This document shows positions 1 to 10,244 of a DNA stretch of 64,000 bases, one piece after another. Location of the stretch: the NCBI GenBank assembly GCA_002049455.2, contig KV918840.1:124001-188000 (forward strand), read 5' to 3'. The translations under genes were made by a program, and so were the position numbers. The notes under the pieces are model-generated. The model did no database searches. It was not told where the DNA came from and worked only from the letters and a program-made list of their open reading frames with translations. How positions within the stretch are numbered: the first letter of the stretch is position 1; every line of letters begins with the position of its first letter. This DNA comes from Porphyra umbilicalis. Its lineage: Eukaryota; Rhodophyta; Bangiophyceae; Bangiales; Bangiaceae.

Positions 1-1444
1 CCGCTGGCGATCGATCGCCGGCGGCCGCCGCCGCGGCGCCAAGGCCGGCGGCCGCGGCAGCGGCGCCATCGGCACCAGCTCCTCCCTGCCCAACTGCGCC
101 GGCGAAGGGGTCTCCGCCGGCGGCCGCCGCTGATTCGACATCGCCGGCGGCCGCCGCACCAGGTCCCGTACTGCCAGCCCAGCCGACGTCGCCTGCGCCA
201 ACGTCATGGCCATCATCGGCGGCGGCCGCAGGTTCCCCATCCCTTGCGGCCGCCACCGCTGCCATACGCTCATGAGCAACATACCGGCCACGCCTCTGCT
301 CAACGACCATGTTGTGCAGAATGGCGGCCGCCTTGCCGGCAAGCATCATCTGCTCTACAGAGCCAAATCGGCCAGGGTGTAGAAGAATGTGGAACCTCGC
401 TGTCATAACCCCGTAGAGCCGCTCGACATCCTTGCGCAGCGCTTCCTGGAGACGGTTGAAACTTTTTTCTGCGGGTGTGATGGGGTTACATGCAACAAAA
501 AATGGATACTTGGGATAAACACCGTCAGTAAGAGAATACAACAAACGACGTGAACGACCATTAACACAGACAGAGAAAGACTTCGGCGGCCAGACACCCT
601 CCACCACATCAAAATACAACGGTGAGATGCGTAACACGTTGAGGTCATTGAGGCTTCCAGGCGCCCCGATGAAGAAGTGCCAGATGTAAAGGTCCTCATC
701 ACAAACCGTCTCCATGACAATGGAGCGCCGCTTCTTGCGGTTCTGATACTGCCCAGCAAGCCCCTTTGGGCACGCGGCCCACTCCCAGTGCGAGCAATCG
801 AGGCTGCCGATGCATCCCGGCATGCCCCGTGCTGCGTTGCGTTCCAGCATGCGCTTGACCTCCTCGTCGTTAGGAGGCCGCAGGTAGACGGGCTCCCACT
901 CCTCAACAATAAACTCAATCAGCTTCTTCGTGGCCACTTCAGGTGTAGACTTGGACAGCCGGACATACTCATCCGCACGAACATACGACTCCCCGTACGC
1001 AAGGACACGGAAGGCGGCCACCAGCTTCTGCAGAGCATAAGCTTGTGGCCGCCCCGTCGCATTGATGCTCTGCCGCCAAAATGGCCGGTCCCGGATGGCC
1101 TCATAAATGCGCATAAAAACAGACCGTGGCACACGGAAGCGACGCTCAAACGTCTCTTCTCCATACAAAGGCGACTGCTCATACACACCAAAATAATCCC
1201 GCATGATGCCGCGCATACCCTTGTCGAAATCACGCGGCCGGTTGGCGCGCCGCCCGGCCACAGACCCGTCAAAACGCCGTCTGCGCGCTCGCTGCGCCGC
1301 ATTCCTGCGATGACGGCGCGTCGGGAACAGAGATCGCGCTCCGATGACGGCCGCAAGCAGCTCGTCCGCGGAGCCCTCCGACTGCCCGCGGCCGTCATCG
1401 CTCGACGACCCAGACCCAGCATCAGTGGACGCGTCCATCTCCAT
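1..1444 (-). CDS. PIF/Harbinger transposase (DDE_Tnp_4 type), 3' end beyond window
   Basis: The minus-strand frame opening at the ATG at 1442-1444 stays open to base 1, about 481 codons, so it has no stop inside the window. The N-terminal part is Arg/Asp/Ser-rich, followed by a helical region matching the 207-codon remnant in element 2. The catalytic core is clear. The first Asp is in GSLDCSHWEW (residue about 216), the second in PGSLNDLNVL (about 267), and the Glu in KDVERLYGV (about 341). These are the signature blocks of plant-type Harbinger nucleases (DDE_Tnp_4/Plant_tran). The C-terminal part, from about residue 390, is Ala/Gly-rich with GCGGCCGC-rich codons. The start is chosen because element 2 uses the identical ATG context. 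No Myb/SANT partner gene, usual for this superfamily, was recognised. Confidence 0.85.
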   Translation of the reverse strand, partial: MEMDASTDAGSGSSSDDGRGQSEGSADELLAAVIGARSLFPTRRHRRNAAQRARRRRFDGSVAGRRANRPRDFDKGMRGIMRDYFGVYEQSPLYGEETFERRFRVPRSVFMRIYEAIRDRPFWRQSINATGRPQAYALQKLVAAFRVLAYGESYVRADEYVRLSKSTPEVATKKLIEFIVEEWEPVYLRPPNDEEVKRMLERNAARGMPGCIGSLDCSHWEWAACPKGLAGQYQNRKKRRSIVMETVCDEDLYIWHFFIGAPGSLNDLNVLRISPLYFDVVEGVWPPKSFSVCVNGRSRRLLYSLTDGVYPKYPFFVACNPITPAEKSFNRLQEALRKDVERLYGVMTARFHILLHPGRFGSVEQMMLAGKAAAILHNMVVEQRRGRYVAHERMAAVAAARDGEPAAAADDGHDVGAGDVGWAGSTGPGAAAAGDVESAAAAGGDPFAGAVGQGGAGADGAAAAAAGLGAAAAAAGDRSPA

Positions 1445-2327
1445 CCACCAGTGCAGCCGACTTCAGGAGAGCTAGAGCGGCCGCAGAAGCGGACGCAAAG
1501 GCGGCCGTCAACACGGCAACTCACGGCCGCTCACGGCCGCTGCGCCGGCGAAGGAGACGGGCAGAACGGGGAAACGGGGTGGACGACGCCGACGACGGCG
1601 GTGCCGCAATCGCGCTCCCCCCGACGACGACGGTGTGATCGACGCGCAGCTGTTGGCGGGCGCACCGCGTCGATCTGTCGCTCCGCGCCCCCCCCCCACA
1701 GAAAGCGCAATTGGCAGGTCCCGGGCGGCCGCGTGATCACTAATGTGGGCTGCGCGGCGCTGCCTGAAAACCCCCATGCAGGGCCCATTCCCGCGGGTGC
1801 GGCTGCGCGCGGACTGTCACATGCCGGCCACACAATGTTGCGCTGCGCGGAACCCCCCCCCGATTGGCTCCCAGCGCAGGTCGGTGGCACCAACAGCGCG
1901 TCAACTAGGGGCCACCCCGCTAAAGAATTCCGCTGCACGACCGCATTGCGGCCGCGCGCCCACCCATGCGACAGTGCTTCTAGGCGGCTCCCCCCCCCTA
2001 ATCAAACCGTTCAGCCGTGGAGGGGCCGACCCAGAATCGCGCGTGGCGGCGGATGTCCACCAGGAAAAACCGTGTCCCGCCCGCCTCCCCCCCCACAGGG
2101 CCCGACAATGAGCGCCGCCTGCGCCTCGAACGGAATCTGCGGCCACTCGCGACCGCATGCTCATGAATATCAGATCTCGAGACGCCTGTGCGATCGTCAG
2201 CGCAACGTGTGTTTGTCTGCGATCGTCCCGATTTGGGTGTTTGACCCCCGTTAAGACACAATTGTAGACAGATTCGGTTCGCAAAACGTTCGGAAATGCA
2301 CAAACGCCTGCCCAAACGCCAGTGGTA

Positions 2328-2772
2328 TTGCTTGCCTCCAAAAAATGGCGGTTGCAGAGAGAAGGCAGGCAGAGCCGACGACACAGCATACAAATGAAGT
2401 TGGATTGGCTGTTCGACAAGCCACGATCGTACGATTGGCTGAGAGTTGCCGCCAGTAATCTTGCAAGCCAATCAACGTGTCTTGCTGGGGTCACGCAGAG
2501 CCATTGCAACCCACAATGAGATTTCCTGAGGTTTTTGGGCCGCTTGCTTGGGCCTGAAGAGGGCATTGAGAGGGTTCTGGGCCAGATCTGTGATTTGTCA
2601 TGAGATCAACAAAGTTTTCCAGACTTCTTGGGATCCTGATGTTTCTAGCGCCCAGAGCTGCATGAGGACACTGTGTAAGGAACTCACATGATTCCCAGCG
2701 TTTTTATTGGTCCACGTACGCTGTCGAATGATTGCAGCCACTCTGCAACCGCCTTTTTTTGGCGGTCAGCAA
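2328..2772. mobile_element. 445-bp MITE with TA target duplication (Tc1/mariner-type)
   Basis: Element 2 shows the uninterrupted sequence at 6421-6440. In element 1 the same sequence is split by 445 bp flanked by TA on both sides (2326-2327 and 2773-2774). The insert has terminal inverted repeats of about 32 bp: TTGCTTGCCTCCAAAAAATG at the left and a closely matching complement ending in GGCGGTCAGCAA at the right. A TA duplication and lack of coding capacity fit a non-autonomous Tc1/mariner derivative. No transposase for it is evident here. Confidence 0.85.
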
Positions 2773-2963
2773 TATGGTCGGCCGATGGAAAAATGCGAAC
2801 CTCCTGCGAACCAGCGCCATATTATTCGGTTGGACTTATATCTGGCCCACCAGTATCTCGGTTCGCAGATCTGGTTCGCGACGTTGGTGGGATGACCGGT
2901 TTTCCCATACCTCTGCCCATAACTGGCAAAGATGCCACGTTTAACGAATAATGCGCAAAAGCG

Positions 2964-3024
2964 GTTCGCAACCGACGTTGTTGGGTGTGCTCTAAGAGCA
3001 CACCCAACAACGTCGGTTGCGAAC
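2964..3024. repeat. Perfect 29-bp palindrome: abutting Harbinger tips around one TAA
   Basis: The right tip of element 1 (2964-2992) and the left tip of element 2 (2996-3024) are perfect inverted copies separated only by TAA (2993-2995). The tip reads GAGCACACCCAACAACGTCG inward. The single TAA serves as target duplication for both elements. Confidence 0.9.
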
Positions 3025-3599
3025 GACCTGCGAACCGTTTAAGAGCGCAGCGTGTGCGCCTATGAGTGGCCAAAAGTGGTTCGGCAGCGATATGCGCAGG
3101 CTATGCGAACCCGCTCCGCTCGGATCCAGAGTACTTGTTTTCTTCTGTCGGCAGATCGCAGTGTATGGGAAACGGAGAAGGTGACGTTGCTGGGTTGTCG
3201 ACCTGCGAACTGGAGCCTGCGAGCGGCTTTCCCGTGAGATGTCCACATTCCGACAGTCCAGTGCGACATTTCAAGCAAACGGGCCATCGATCGACCTCGC
3301 GATCACGCTGATCTGGACCCCAATCGTCAGCAAATAAGCCGGTCAAGTGAGACACGCAGCGCGATAGGCTTCAAATGGCTGCAAATTCTTGCAATCGAGT
3401 AGACACGACGAGGTCAAACGCACAAATGTCGGAGACACGTTGGCAGTATCTCTCATCATCTCGCGGCGCTGTCGCATCTCGCGACTGACAGCACTGATTT
3501 GTAGGTCTCTCATTGGTCCGTTCAGCCGGCAGACGTACAGCGTGCGTGCAATCTGGTGGCGCTTTCGCCTCGATCGACACTGGAGCATTCTGTTCTGAA

Positions 3600-4480
3600 G
3601 CGCCTGTGAGGCGGCCGCGTGGTGTCTGCCGGTCACCGTGACGCAGGGCGGGCTCCCACGCGGCCGCCTGCGGTGGTCGGGCGGCCCGGCCTGCGAGGCT
3701 GCCGAGACGCGCCAGGGGCCACGTACGATCGCGTCCCTTACGGAGCGGCAGAATCGTGCGATCCCCTCCGATTTTTGTGTCATCGATCCGCATGCTCATT
3801 GGTCAGACGCGCTGTTCATATGCATCCAGCCGGACACACCCTGCTGCTGTCCAGTGCAAGACTGCGCAAGGCCAAAGCAGCGCAGTCACGCCTCGCATTG
3901 ACAACGACTGCGCTGTCTGTATTGGGAACCTCTGCGGCCGCTACTGCGGCCGCTGAGGCGACGGCGGCTGCGGCCGCAGGTGGGGCTCCAGGTGCGGCCG
4001 CATCGCCTGCATGTGCGTCTTCTGCATGTGCCGGTGCGGCCGCGTCTCCTGGGTCTGGCGGAGCGCCCGCTACGCCCGGCGTCGCGGCTGTGAACGGCCG
4101 CGAAGCGGCCGCGTCGGCGTCGACCACGGGCCGTACGGTCGAGTCCCCGGCGTCCGGCGCGGCCGCGAGTGCGGCCGCATTGCTTCCGTCTGCACCTTTT
4201 CCCAGCGGCGGCTCCCATGCGTCGCCGTGTGCCGGCGCATCACCAGCTGCGGTCGCCAGCGCGGCCGTTGCCCGCCACGCTGCGGCTTCGGCTGGTGTTG
4301 AATCTGTCCAGCGGAGGAGGCGTGCGGCTTGAACTCGCTGCAGACCAAGCATGCCCCTTCACGACGAGTGGGGACTCCGTCCCGGGTCCAAGTCGCTTGG
4401 TGACGCCGCGGCCGCAGAATGCGGCCGCTGGCGCTTCGGGCGACGACGAGTGGGACGCTTGCTGTGGCACTTGTGGCAGC
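3600..4480. other. GCGGCCGC-rich, Ala-coding stretch inside Harbinger element 2
   Basis: Open frames exist on both strands (for example 3619-4332 on + and 3816-4352 on -). All are dominated by Ala, Pro and Gly because the DNA is packed with GCGGCCGC words. No domain is recognisable, and openness on both strands argues that it reflects composition. The Ala-rich tail of the element 1 transposase is built of the same words, so this may be a decayed equivalent of that tail. Functional coding is not supported. Confidence 0.35.
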
Positions 4481-4923
4481 GATGTCGCGGATGGTGACTT
4501 GCCTTGAGTTGTGACTCTTTTAATTTGCGAGACGGAGTCCTCTATGCGCGTTGAGTGTTCGGCTAGTGCACCACAATAATACACGTTTTTTTTTCCCTTT
4601 GCCGGTTTTCTTTTTTCCTACTCTCTGACTCTGTCCGACTCACCGACTCTGTCCGAGAAACCAGCACGGCACGATCCCTTCACTTATGCACCAGTTACAT
4701 TGCAGCATGATATTCTACGACGCTCGAGGACATCCGCCCACGCCAGACAGAGCGGTGGCCTCGCCTGTCTTTCCAGAGAAGTGGAAGCCGCCCATGAGTC
4801 TTACCTATCCTAAGTCGACGTGGCGGCCGCGGCCGACGCATAAATATGTGAGGAAAAAAAGCCATGACGGCGAAAAAAAGAACCGTTGAAGTCTACACAT
4901 ACGGCTCCGGAAGGGACCCGCGG

Positions 4924-5547
4924 TCAGCGGAAATATGGGCTGCCAGGTCTTCGCGGAGAGATCTCCCCCTCGATAGGAGGCCGTCGGTACACAGATTCCC
5001 CCTCCTCAGTGATAAACTCAATCAGCTTCTTAGTCGCCAAGTCAGTTGTGAAATTGGACAGCCGAACATACTCATCCGCGCTATTGTACGACCCCCAGTA
5101 CGCGGCCACACAGAAACCGGCCACCAGCTTCTGCAGAACATGAGCTCGTGGCCGCCTCGTCGCATTGATGCTCTGCCGCCCACACGGCCTGTCGCAAATG
5201 GCCTCGTAAACGCTCATCAACAGAGACCGTGGCACACGGAAGCGACGCTCAAACGTCTCTTCTCCATACACAGGCGGCTGCCCATCCACACCAATATAAT
5301 CCCGCATGAAGACGCGCATACCCTGGTCGAAATCACGTGGCCGGTTGGCGCGCCGCCCGGCCACAGACCCGTCAAAACGCCGTCTGCGTGCTCGCTGCGC
5401 CGCATTCCTGCGATGACGGCGCGTCGGGAACAGAGATCGCGCTCCGATGACGGCCGCAAGCAGCTCGTCCGCGGAGCCCTCCGACTGCCCGCGGCCGTCA
5501 TCGCTTGACGACCCAGACCCAGCATCAGTGGACGCGTCCATCTCCAT
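4924..5547 (-). pseudogene. Truncated Harbinger transposase (N-terminal 207 codons)
   Basis: Starts at the same ATG context as the element 1 transposase and follows it closely through the N-terminal and helical region (shared words GEETFERRF and LQKLVA). It departs just after the block KKLIEFI and ends shortly afterwards. All three catalytic DDE blocks are missing, so no active nuclease can be made. It might still bind DNA if the N-terminal half holds the DNA-binding region, which is inference only. Confidence 0.8.
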
Positions 5548-6652
5548 CCACCAGTGCAGCCGACTTCAGGAGAGCTAGAGCGGCCGCAGAAGCGGACGCA
5601 AAGGCGGCCGTCAACACGGCAGCTCACGGCCGCTCACGGCCGCTGCGCCGGCGAAGGAGCCGGGCAGAACGGGGAAACGGGGTGGACGACGCCGACGACG
5701 GCGGTGCCGCAATCGCGCTCCCCCCGACGACGACGGTGTGATCGACGCGCAGCTGTTGGCGGGCGCACCGCGTCGATCTGTCGCTCCGCGCCCCCCCCCC
5801 CACAGAAAGCGCAATTGGCAGGTCCCGGGCGGCCGCGTGATCACTAATGTGGGCTGCGCGGCGCTGCCTGAAAACCCCCATGCAGGGCCCATTCCCGCGG
5901 GTGCGGCTGCGCGCGGACTGTCACATGCCGGCCACACAATGTTGCGCTGCGCGGAACCCCCCCCCGATTGGCTCCCAGCGCAGGTCGGTGGCACCAACAG
6001 CGCGTCAACTAGGGGCCACCCCGCCAAAAAATTCCGCTGCACGACCGCATTGCGGCCGCGCGCCCACCCATGCGACAGTGCTTCTAGGCGGCTCCCCCCC
6101 CCTAATCAAACCGTTCAGCCGTGGAGGGGCCGACCCAGAATCGCGCGTGGCGGCGGATGTCCACCAGGAAAAACCGTGTCCCGCCCGCCTCCCCCCCCAC
6201 AGGGCCCGACAATGAGCGCCGCCTGCGCCTCGAACGGAATCTGCGGCCACTCGCGACCGCATGCTCATGAATATCAGATCTCGAGACGCCTGTGCGATCG
6301 TCAGCGCAACGTGTGTTTGTCTGCGATCGTCTCGATTTGGGTGTTTGACCCCCGTTTAGACACAATTGTAGACAGATTCGGTTCGCAAAACGTTCGGAAA
6401 TGCACCAACGTCTGCCCAAACGCCAGTGGTATGGTCGGCCGATGGAAAAATGCGAACCTCCTGCGAACCAGCGCCATATTATCCGGTTGGATTTATATCT
6501 GGCCCACCAGTAGCTCGGTTCGCAGATCTGGTTCGCGACGTTGGTGGGATGACCGGTTTTCCCATACCTCTGCCCATAACTGGCAAAGATGCCACGTTTA
6601 CCAAATAATACGCAAAAGCGGTTCGCAACCGACGTTGTTGGGTGTGCTCTAA

Positions 6653-7084
6653 AGCCCATCGGATCGACTGTTCGAAGGGGCCCGATGACCGCCATCGGAC
6701 TTAAATCGGGCGCCCATCAAACAGGGACGTGGGGCCGCTCTCGTGATCAGGACTGAAATCAAGCCTTTTTTTTTTGAACAGAGGCTTCTAGAGCTGCGAG
6801 GGACTACATGTAAAGCATGCCACGTTTCCATGTAAGGAGCAGAAGAAAGTGCGAGGATCATCTGGGTGGTGACGCAGTCCTGCACCACTTGGCATCACGG
6901 CGAGTCTGAGGGCCAACCACGCGTCACCGCCCTGTGCTCCTTCCAGGGTTCCGTTGGTTTGGTGAACCATCGGAAGGTTCAATGAATCAGGTATACTTCA
7001 ACTTTTGAACCAAACCAAACATCAACGGACTTATTAAACTTCAGGATCCTGAGCCTCCACCGAATTTGGACTTTCGCGTCGCTG
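6653..7084. other. Intergenic, nothing recognised
   Basis: Unique sequence of moderate GC with a run of T at about 6767-6775. No domain-bearing frame, inverted-repeat element or RNA gene was seen. Confidence 0.4.
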
Positions 7085-7151
7085 TCACGCGTACACCTCG
7101 CACAAGTTCCCTCCCAACGCCCGCGGTGGCACCCCCCGCTCCCCCTCTGGC

Positions 7152-7347
7152 TGTGATATGCTGAAGAAGGTTGCCCCGCCGGAGATCGGCGGGGGGACCG
7201 GTCGCTGGTGGCGGGTTTATCTAGTGCAGGCGGAATCAATCCAGAGACGATTCAATCAACATAAATCACAACGGAGATCCAATGCGATATAGCAATTCGG
7301 GCGAAAATCGGTCTTGTGGCTTGGGGTTGTAGGCCGAGCATTCCACA
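7152..7347 (-). repeat. 3' LTR of copia element
   Basis: Near-identical to 12184-12378. Read on the minus strand it begins TGTGGAATGC and ends CACA, giving canonical TG...CA ends. It is followed outside by CTGGC. Confidence 0.88.
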
Positions 7348-7357
7348 CTCCCCGCAT
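7348..7357 (-). other. Polypurine tract of copia element
   Basis: On the minus strand the bases just before the 3' LTR read GCGGGGAG, a purine run in the position expected for plus-strand priming. Confidence 0.55.
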
Positions 7358-7490
7358 GTGTGCAAGGCGGGGGGGGCCGCGGAGCCAAGGCCAATTTGAT
7401 GGCGTTGGGGTGTTGGCCACGGTGTGCGGGGGTGGGAGTGGGCAGGGTATGAGTCGGTGGGTCTCGTATCTTAGGCAAACTCCCCCCTCG

Positions 7491-10244
7491 TCAATAGGGG
7501 GGGGGCGCGAGCCGCGGCGCCACGCGGTCGACAGACTGGGGGCGGCGGGGCTCGTTGCGGTAGGAGGCCGATGTGGTGTGGGCTCGGGCGGTTGGGCGAA
7601 GGAAGCCCGAGGAGAGCGTCGTCGTGAGGGCTTGGTTGGGGGCGGGGCGAGGAAATGTCGGCTTGGACACGGCGTAAGCGGGGTTGGAGTCGCCCGTGAT
7701 GAGGTGGAGGGACTGCATGGTGCCGTGGAGTAGCGCGCGTCGGAGCATGAAGAGGTCGTTCTTGCTGGACATGTCGGTGGGGTCCCGGAAGGAAGTGACG
7801 AGCTCGTATGCCGCCGAGGAGTCGATGTTGGCGGCGAGAGGGACGCGGCGAGAGAGAAGCTCTTGGAGGAGGAGGCGGATGTCGAGGGCAGCGGCGACGG
7901 CGTCGGCAAGGGCGAGGAGTTCGCCTGCGCAGGATCCGCGGCAGACGCGGTGAGGGCGGTGGGTGGCCCAGTGGAGGAGGGAGAAGCGGCGGGTGTTGTC
8001 GTTCAGGGCATTGAGGAAGCCGAGTTGGCGCTTGTGGAGGGGGGAGACGGCGGACCCGGAGTAGTCGGCGTCCACGTCGAGGCAGAGTGAGTCGGCGTCG
8101 AGGCGCGTGAAGTGGAGGGTGACGGGGCGGGTGACGAGGGAGGCGAGAGCGGCGTTGGCGCGGCGGGCGTCGGCACCGGTGGGGTTGGGGAGGTTGGCGA
8201 GTTGTGTGGCGTCCGTGAGGACGTCGGGGCGGGCGACGCGGCCGACCCAGAGCAGCTTGACGGCGAGGGAATGCAAGTCCTTGGGGTTGGGGAGGAGTGT
8301 GGAGAGGGGCGGGCGGAGTGGGAGCGGGGAGATGGTGGCAGCGTAGGAGCCGGCGTCACAGTGGATGCCGGTGGCGGTCGTGCGGGCTGAGATGCCGGCA
8401 AAGATGACGTTGTCGTGGTCGGGGCGGTGGGTGTTGTAGTCCTTTAGAATGGAGGCAACGGCGGCGAGGAAGGCGCGGGTGCCCGCGTGGAGGGTGTCGT
8501 CGACGTAGGTGCAGACGGCGCCGCGGAGGGGGGCGACGTAGACGGTGTCGAAAGCGGAGCTGAGGGTGCTGTGCGGGATGGAGAGGAAGTGGGACTGTGT
8601 GTTGAAATGGAAGTGTCTACCGGCGTCATTCTTGCCGTACATGGCGCGGTGGAAGGCCCAGACGGAGCCGTCGGGATCGCCGGCTTCGGGAGGGGCCCAG
8701 ACGTAGGTGGACTCACGGAGGATGTCGGTCTGGAGGTAGGCGCGGAGGAAGTCCTCGGTGTGGATGGTGAAGCGGAGGATGACGGAGGCGGCGACGATGG
8801 CGCGGACGGCGCGTTGAGGAGTAACTGGGGAGGTGGCGACGGTGTTGGCCGTGTGCCAATCGCGGTTGCCGGCCACGCAGAAGCGAGCCCGCTCGGCGGG
8901 TTTGCCGTTCCCGCGGTTGGGCTGGTGCGTGACGCACCGAATGTAGTGGAAGATCTGTTTGCCGGCTGGGACGTCGGAGGCGAGAAGGGTAGTCTTGCAG
9001 TCGATAGAGTTGAAGATGTTGAGCTCGGTGCGTTTCGCCGCGTCCCAGCGAGGGTGCGAGGGGGAGTCGGGGTCGTGGGGGTCGGCGAGGAAGGCGCGGG
9101 TCGTGGTCGGCAGTGGTGTGTGCGGGGGCGGGGCGGTGGTGTGAGTGCGGATGGAGGGCGTGGCGGCGGAGACGGGGGAGACAGCGGGGATTGGCGGGGG
9201 CGGGGGGCGGCGGGAGACGTAGGGCTTGGTGCGGCCCTCATGGGAGGAGTAGATGCGGTTGTTGCGGGTAACGTAGACGGTCTTGCCGTCGAGGGAGTGG
9301 ACGCGGCCTTGAAGCCAACCGTGTTTGTTGCGGTGGAACCAGACGGCTTGGCCGACCTCGACGAAAGGGACGTTGGCGCCGTGGTGGGAGAGAGCGCCGA
9401 GGAGATGGTCGGCGGCAGTGTATGCCTCCATGGAGGCGCGGGCGGCTTGCATGGCACGGTGGCGGGAGGCGATGGCGGGGTCGATGTGGTGGTTGTCGCC
9501 GATTAGGCGACTGGGCGGGGCGCCGGTGACGGCGGTAGTAGGGTAGGAACCGTGAGCGCGGGGGGCGTCGTTGCGGGCTTTGTACGCTATGGCCAGGATG
9601 AGGTCGGGTGCGAGGGCGGGGGTTTCAGCGGCGATGCGGAGGTAGGCTTGGCGGATGGGGAAATGATGGCGTTCATTGCGACCGATGCCCCAAGGTGCCT
9701 CCGTAGGGATGGGGCGCCAGTGGACACCCATGGACGTGAGGGCGTTGTCGAACGGGTCGTTCTCGACCTCGGAGCCGCGGTCAGTTAGAGTGGTGTCGGG
9801 GCAGCCCCAAATGCAGAGCCAGGTAACACAGAGAACAGCAAACATGGTGTGGCCGGTCATGGAGAAAACGAAGCGGCCGAGGCTAAAGTCAGTGTGGAGG
9901 CACGTGATGTCGAGGACGTTTAGGAGGTCGGGGCGGATCTGGAAGGTATCGAGGGCGATCACCCGGCTGAACGTGAGTGGCCGCGGGGGAAGGGCGCAGC
10001 GGGGGCGGCGGGGCAGGTGCGAGAAGCGTTGGCTGGGGACGCAGGAGGTGGCCACCTCGCGGAGGGTGGCGACGTCCGACGGGGAAAGCGTCGTGGGTGG
10101 GAAGGAGCGGAGGAGGGGTTCGAAGCTGGCGTGGCCAAACTGGTGGTGGGCGACGGCCAGTTCGTCCGGGTGAAGAGGGTGGACGCGGGAGACGGCGGGG
10201 CCAGGGGCGGGGGCAGCGTCAGGTGGCCACGTTGGATGGCGCAT
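7491..10244 (-). CDS. copia pol: integrase, reverse transcriptase, RNase H
   Basis: A 917-codon frame. The integrase zinc region shows H and H in AVAHHQFGHAS (about residue 33), but the CxxC partner reads CVPS, so one Cys is lost. The core has D in ALDTFQI (about 101), D in LTDRGSEV and E in IGRNERHH. Reverse transcriptase has FLRAYLQTDI and the catalytic box TYVDDTLHAG (about residue 580). RNase H shows Asp in LDVDADYSGS (about 720), Glu in CAGELLAL and Asp in ANIDSSAAYEL. This is the copia order. The frame overlaps gag-pro by 286 bases in the -1 register; no internal ATG is evident at the junction, so translation would need frameshifting or the split is a mutation. Confidence 0.88.
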   Translation of the reverse strand: MRHPTWPPDAAPAPGPAVSRVHPLHPDELAVAHHQFGHASFEPLLRSFPPTTLSPSDVATLREVATSCVPSQRFSHLPRRPRCALPPRPLTFSRVIALDTFQIRPDLLNVLDITCLHTDFSLGRFVFSMTGHTMFAVLCVTWLCIWGCPDTTLTDRGSEVENDPFDNALTSMGVHWRPIPTEAPWGIGRNERHHFPIRQAYLRIAAETPALAPDLILAIAYKARNDAPRAHGSYPTTAVTGAPPSRLIGDNHHIDPAIASRHRAMQAARASMEAYTAADHLLGALSHHGANVPFVEVGQAVWFHRNKHGWLQGRVHSLDGKTVYVTRNNRIYSSHEGRTKPYVSRRPPPPPIPAVSPVSAATPSIRTHTTAPPPHTPLPTTTRAFLADPHDPDSPSHPRWDAAKRTELNIFNSIDCKTTLLASDVPAGKQIFHYIRCVTHQPNRGNGKPAERARFCVAGNRDWHTANTVATSPVTPQRAVRAIVAASVILRFTIHTEDFLRAYLQTDILRESTYVWAPPEAGDPDGSVWAFHRAMYGKNDAGRHFHFNTQSHFLSIPHSTLSSAFDTVYVAPLRGAVCTYVDDTLHAGTRAFLAAVASILKDYNTHRPDHDNVIFAGISARTTATGIHCDAGSYAATISPLPLRPPLSTLLPNPKDLHSLAVKLLWVGRVARPDVLTDATQLANLPNPTGADARRANAALASLVTRPVTLHFTRLDADSLCLDVDADYSGSAVSPLHKRQLGFLNALNDNTRRFSLLHWATHRPHRVCRGSCAGELLALADAVAAALDIRLLLQELLSRRVPLAANIDSSAAYELVTSFRDPTDMSSKNDLFMLRRALLHGTMQSLHLITGDSNPAYAVSKPTFPRPAPNQALTTTLSSGFLRPTARAHTTSASYRNEPRRPQSVDRVAPRLAPPPY

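Larger units (their letters stand above)
1..2992 (-). mobile_element. PIF/Harbinger element 1 (left part outside window)
   Basis: This is a DNA transposon whose transposase reads leftward and off the window. Its right end is fixed by comparison with element 2: both finish in the same inverted-repeat tip (last bases GTGTGCTC at 2985-2992), followed by TAA. A 3-bp TAA/TWA duplication is the hallmark of PIF/Harbinger. The non-coding part between the transposase start and the tip (about 1445-2960) is nearly identical to 5548-6610 of element 2. The subterminal stretch carries many GGTTCGC/GCGAACC motifs, likely transposase binding sites. The only large difference from element 2 is the MITE at 2328-2772. 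The far end is not in the window. Confidence 0.8.
2996..6649 (-). mobile_element. PIF/Harbinger element 2, complete tip to tip, defective
   Basis: A 3654-bp element bounded by inverted tips (left 2996-3024, right about 6621-6649) and by TAA duplications at 2993-2995 and 6650-6652. The right third is almost identical to element 1 but lacks the 445-bp MITE, so it preserves the empty site. The transposase gene is reduced to its N-terminal part. The left half (3025-4900) has no counterpart inside the window because element 1 runs off the edge; it contains GCGAACC subterminal motifs and a GCGGCCGC-rich, Ala-coding stretch. It would need a transposase in trans. Confidence 0.85.

Noticed and set aside
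677..2254. Long plus-strand frame of 525 codons
   Set aside because: It is the complement of the transposase in element 1 and of non-coding element DNA; its Arg/Pro-rich product has no domain.
5738..6652. 304-codon plus-strand frame repeated from element 1
   Set aside because: It lies in the non-coding end of the Harbinger element and changes length with the MITE; composition-driven.
8487..9506. 339-codon Gly/Val/Asp-rich plus-strand frame
   Set aside because: Exact antisense shadow of copia pol.
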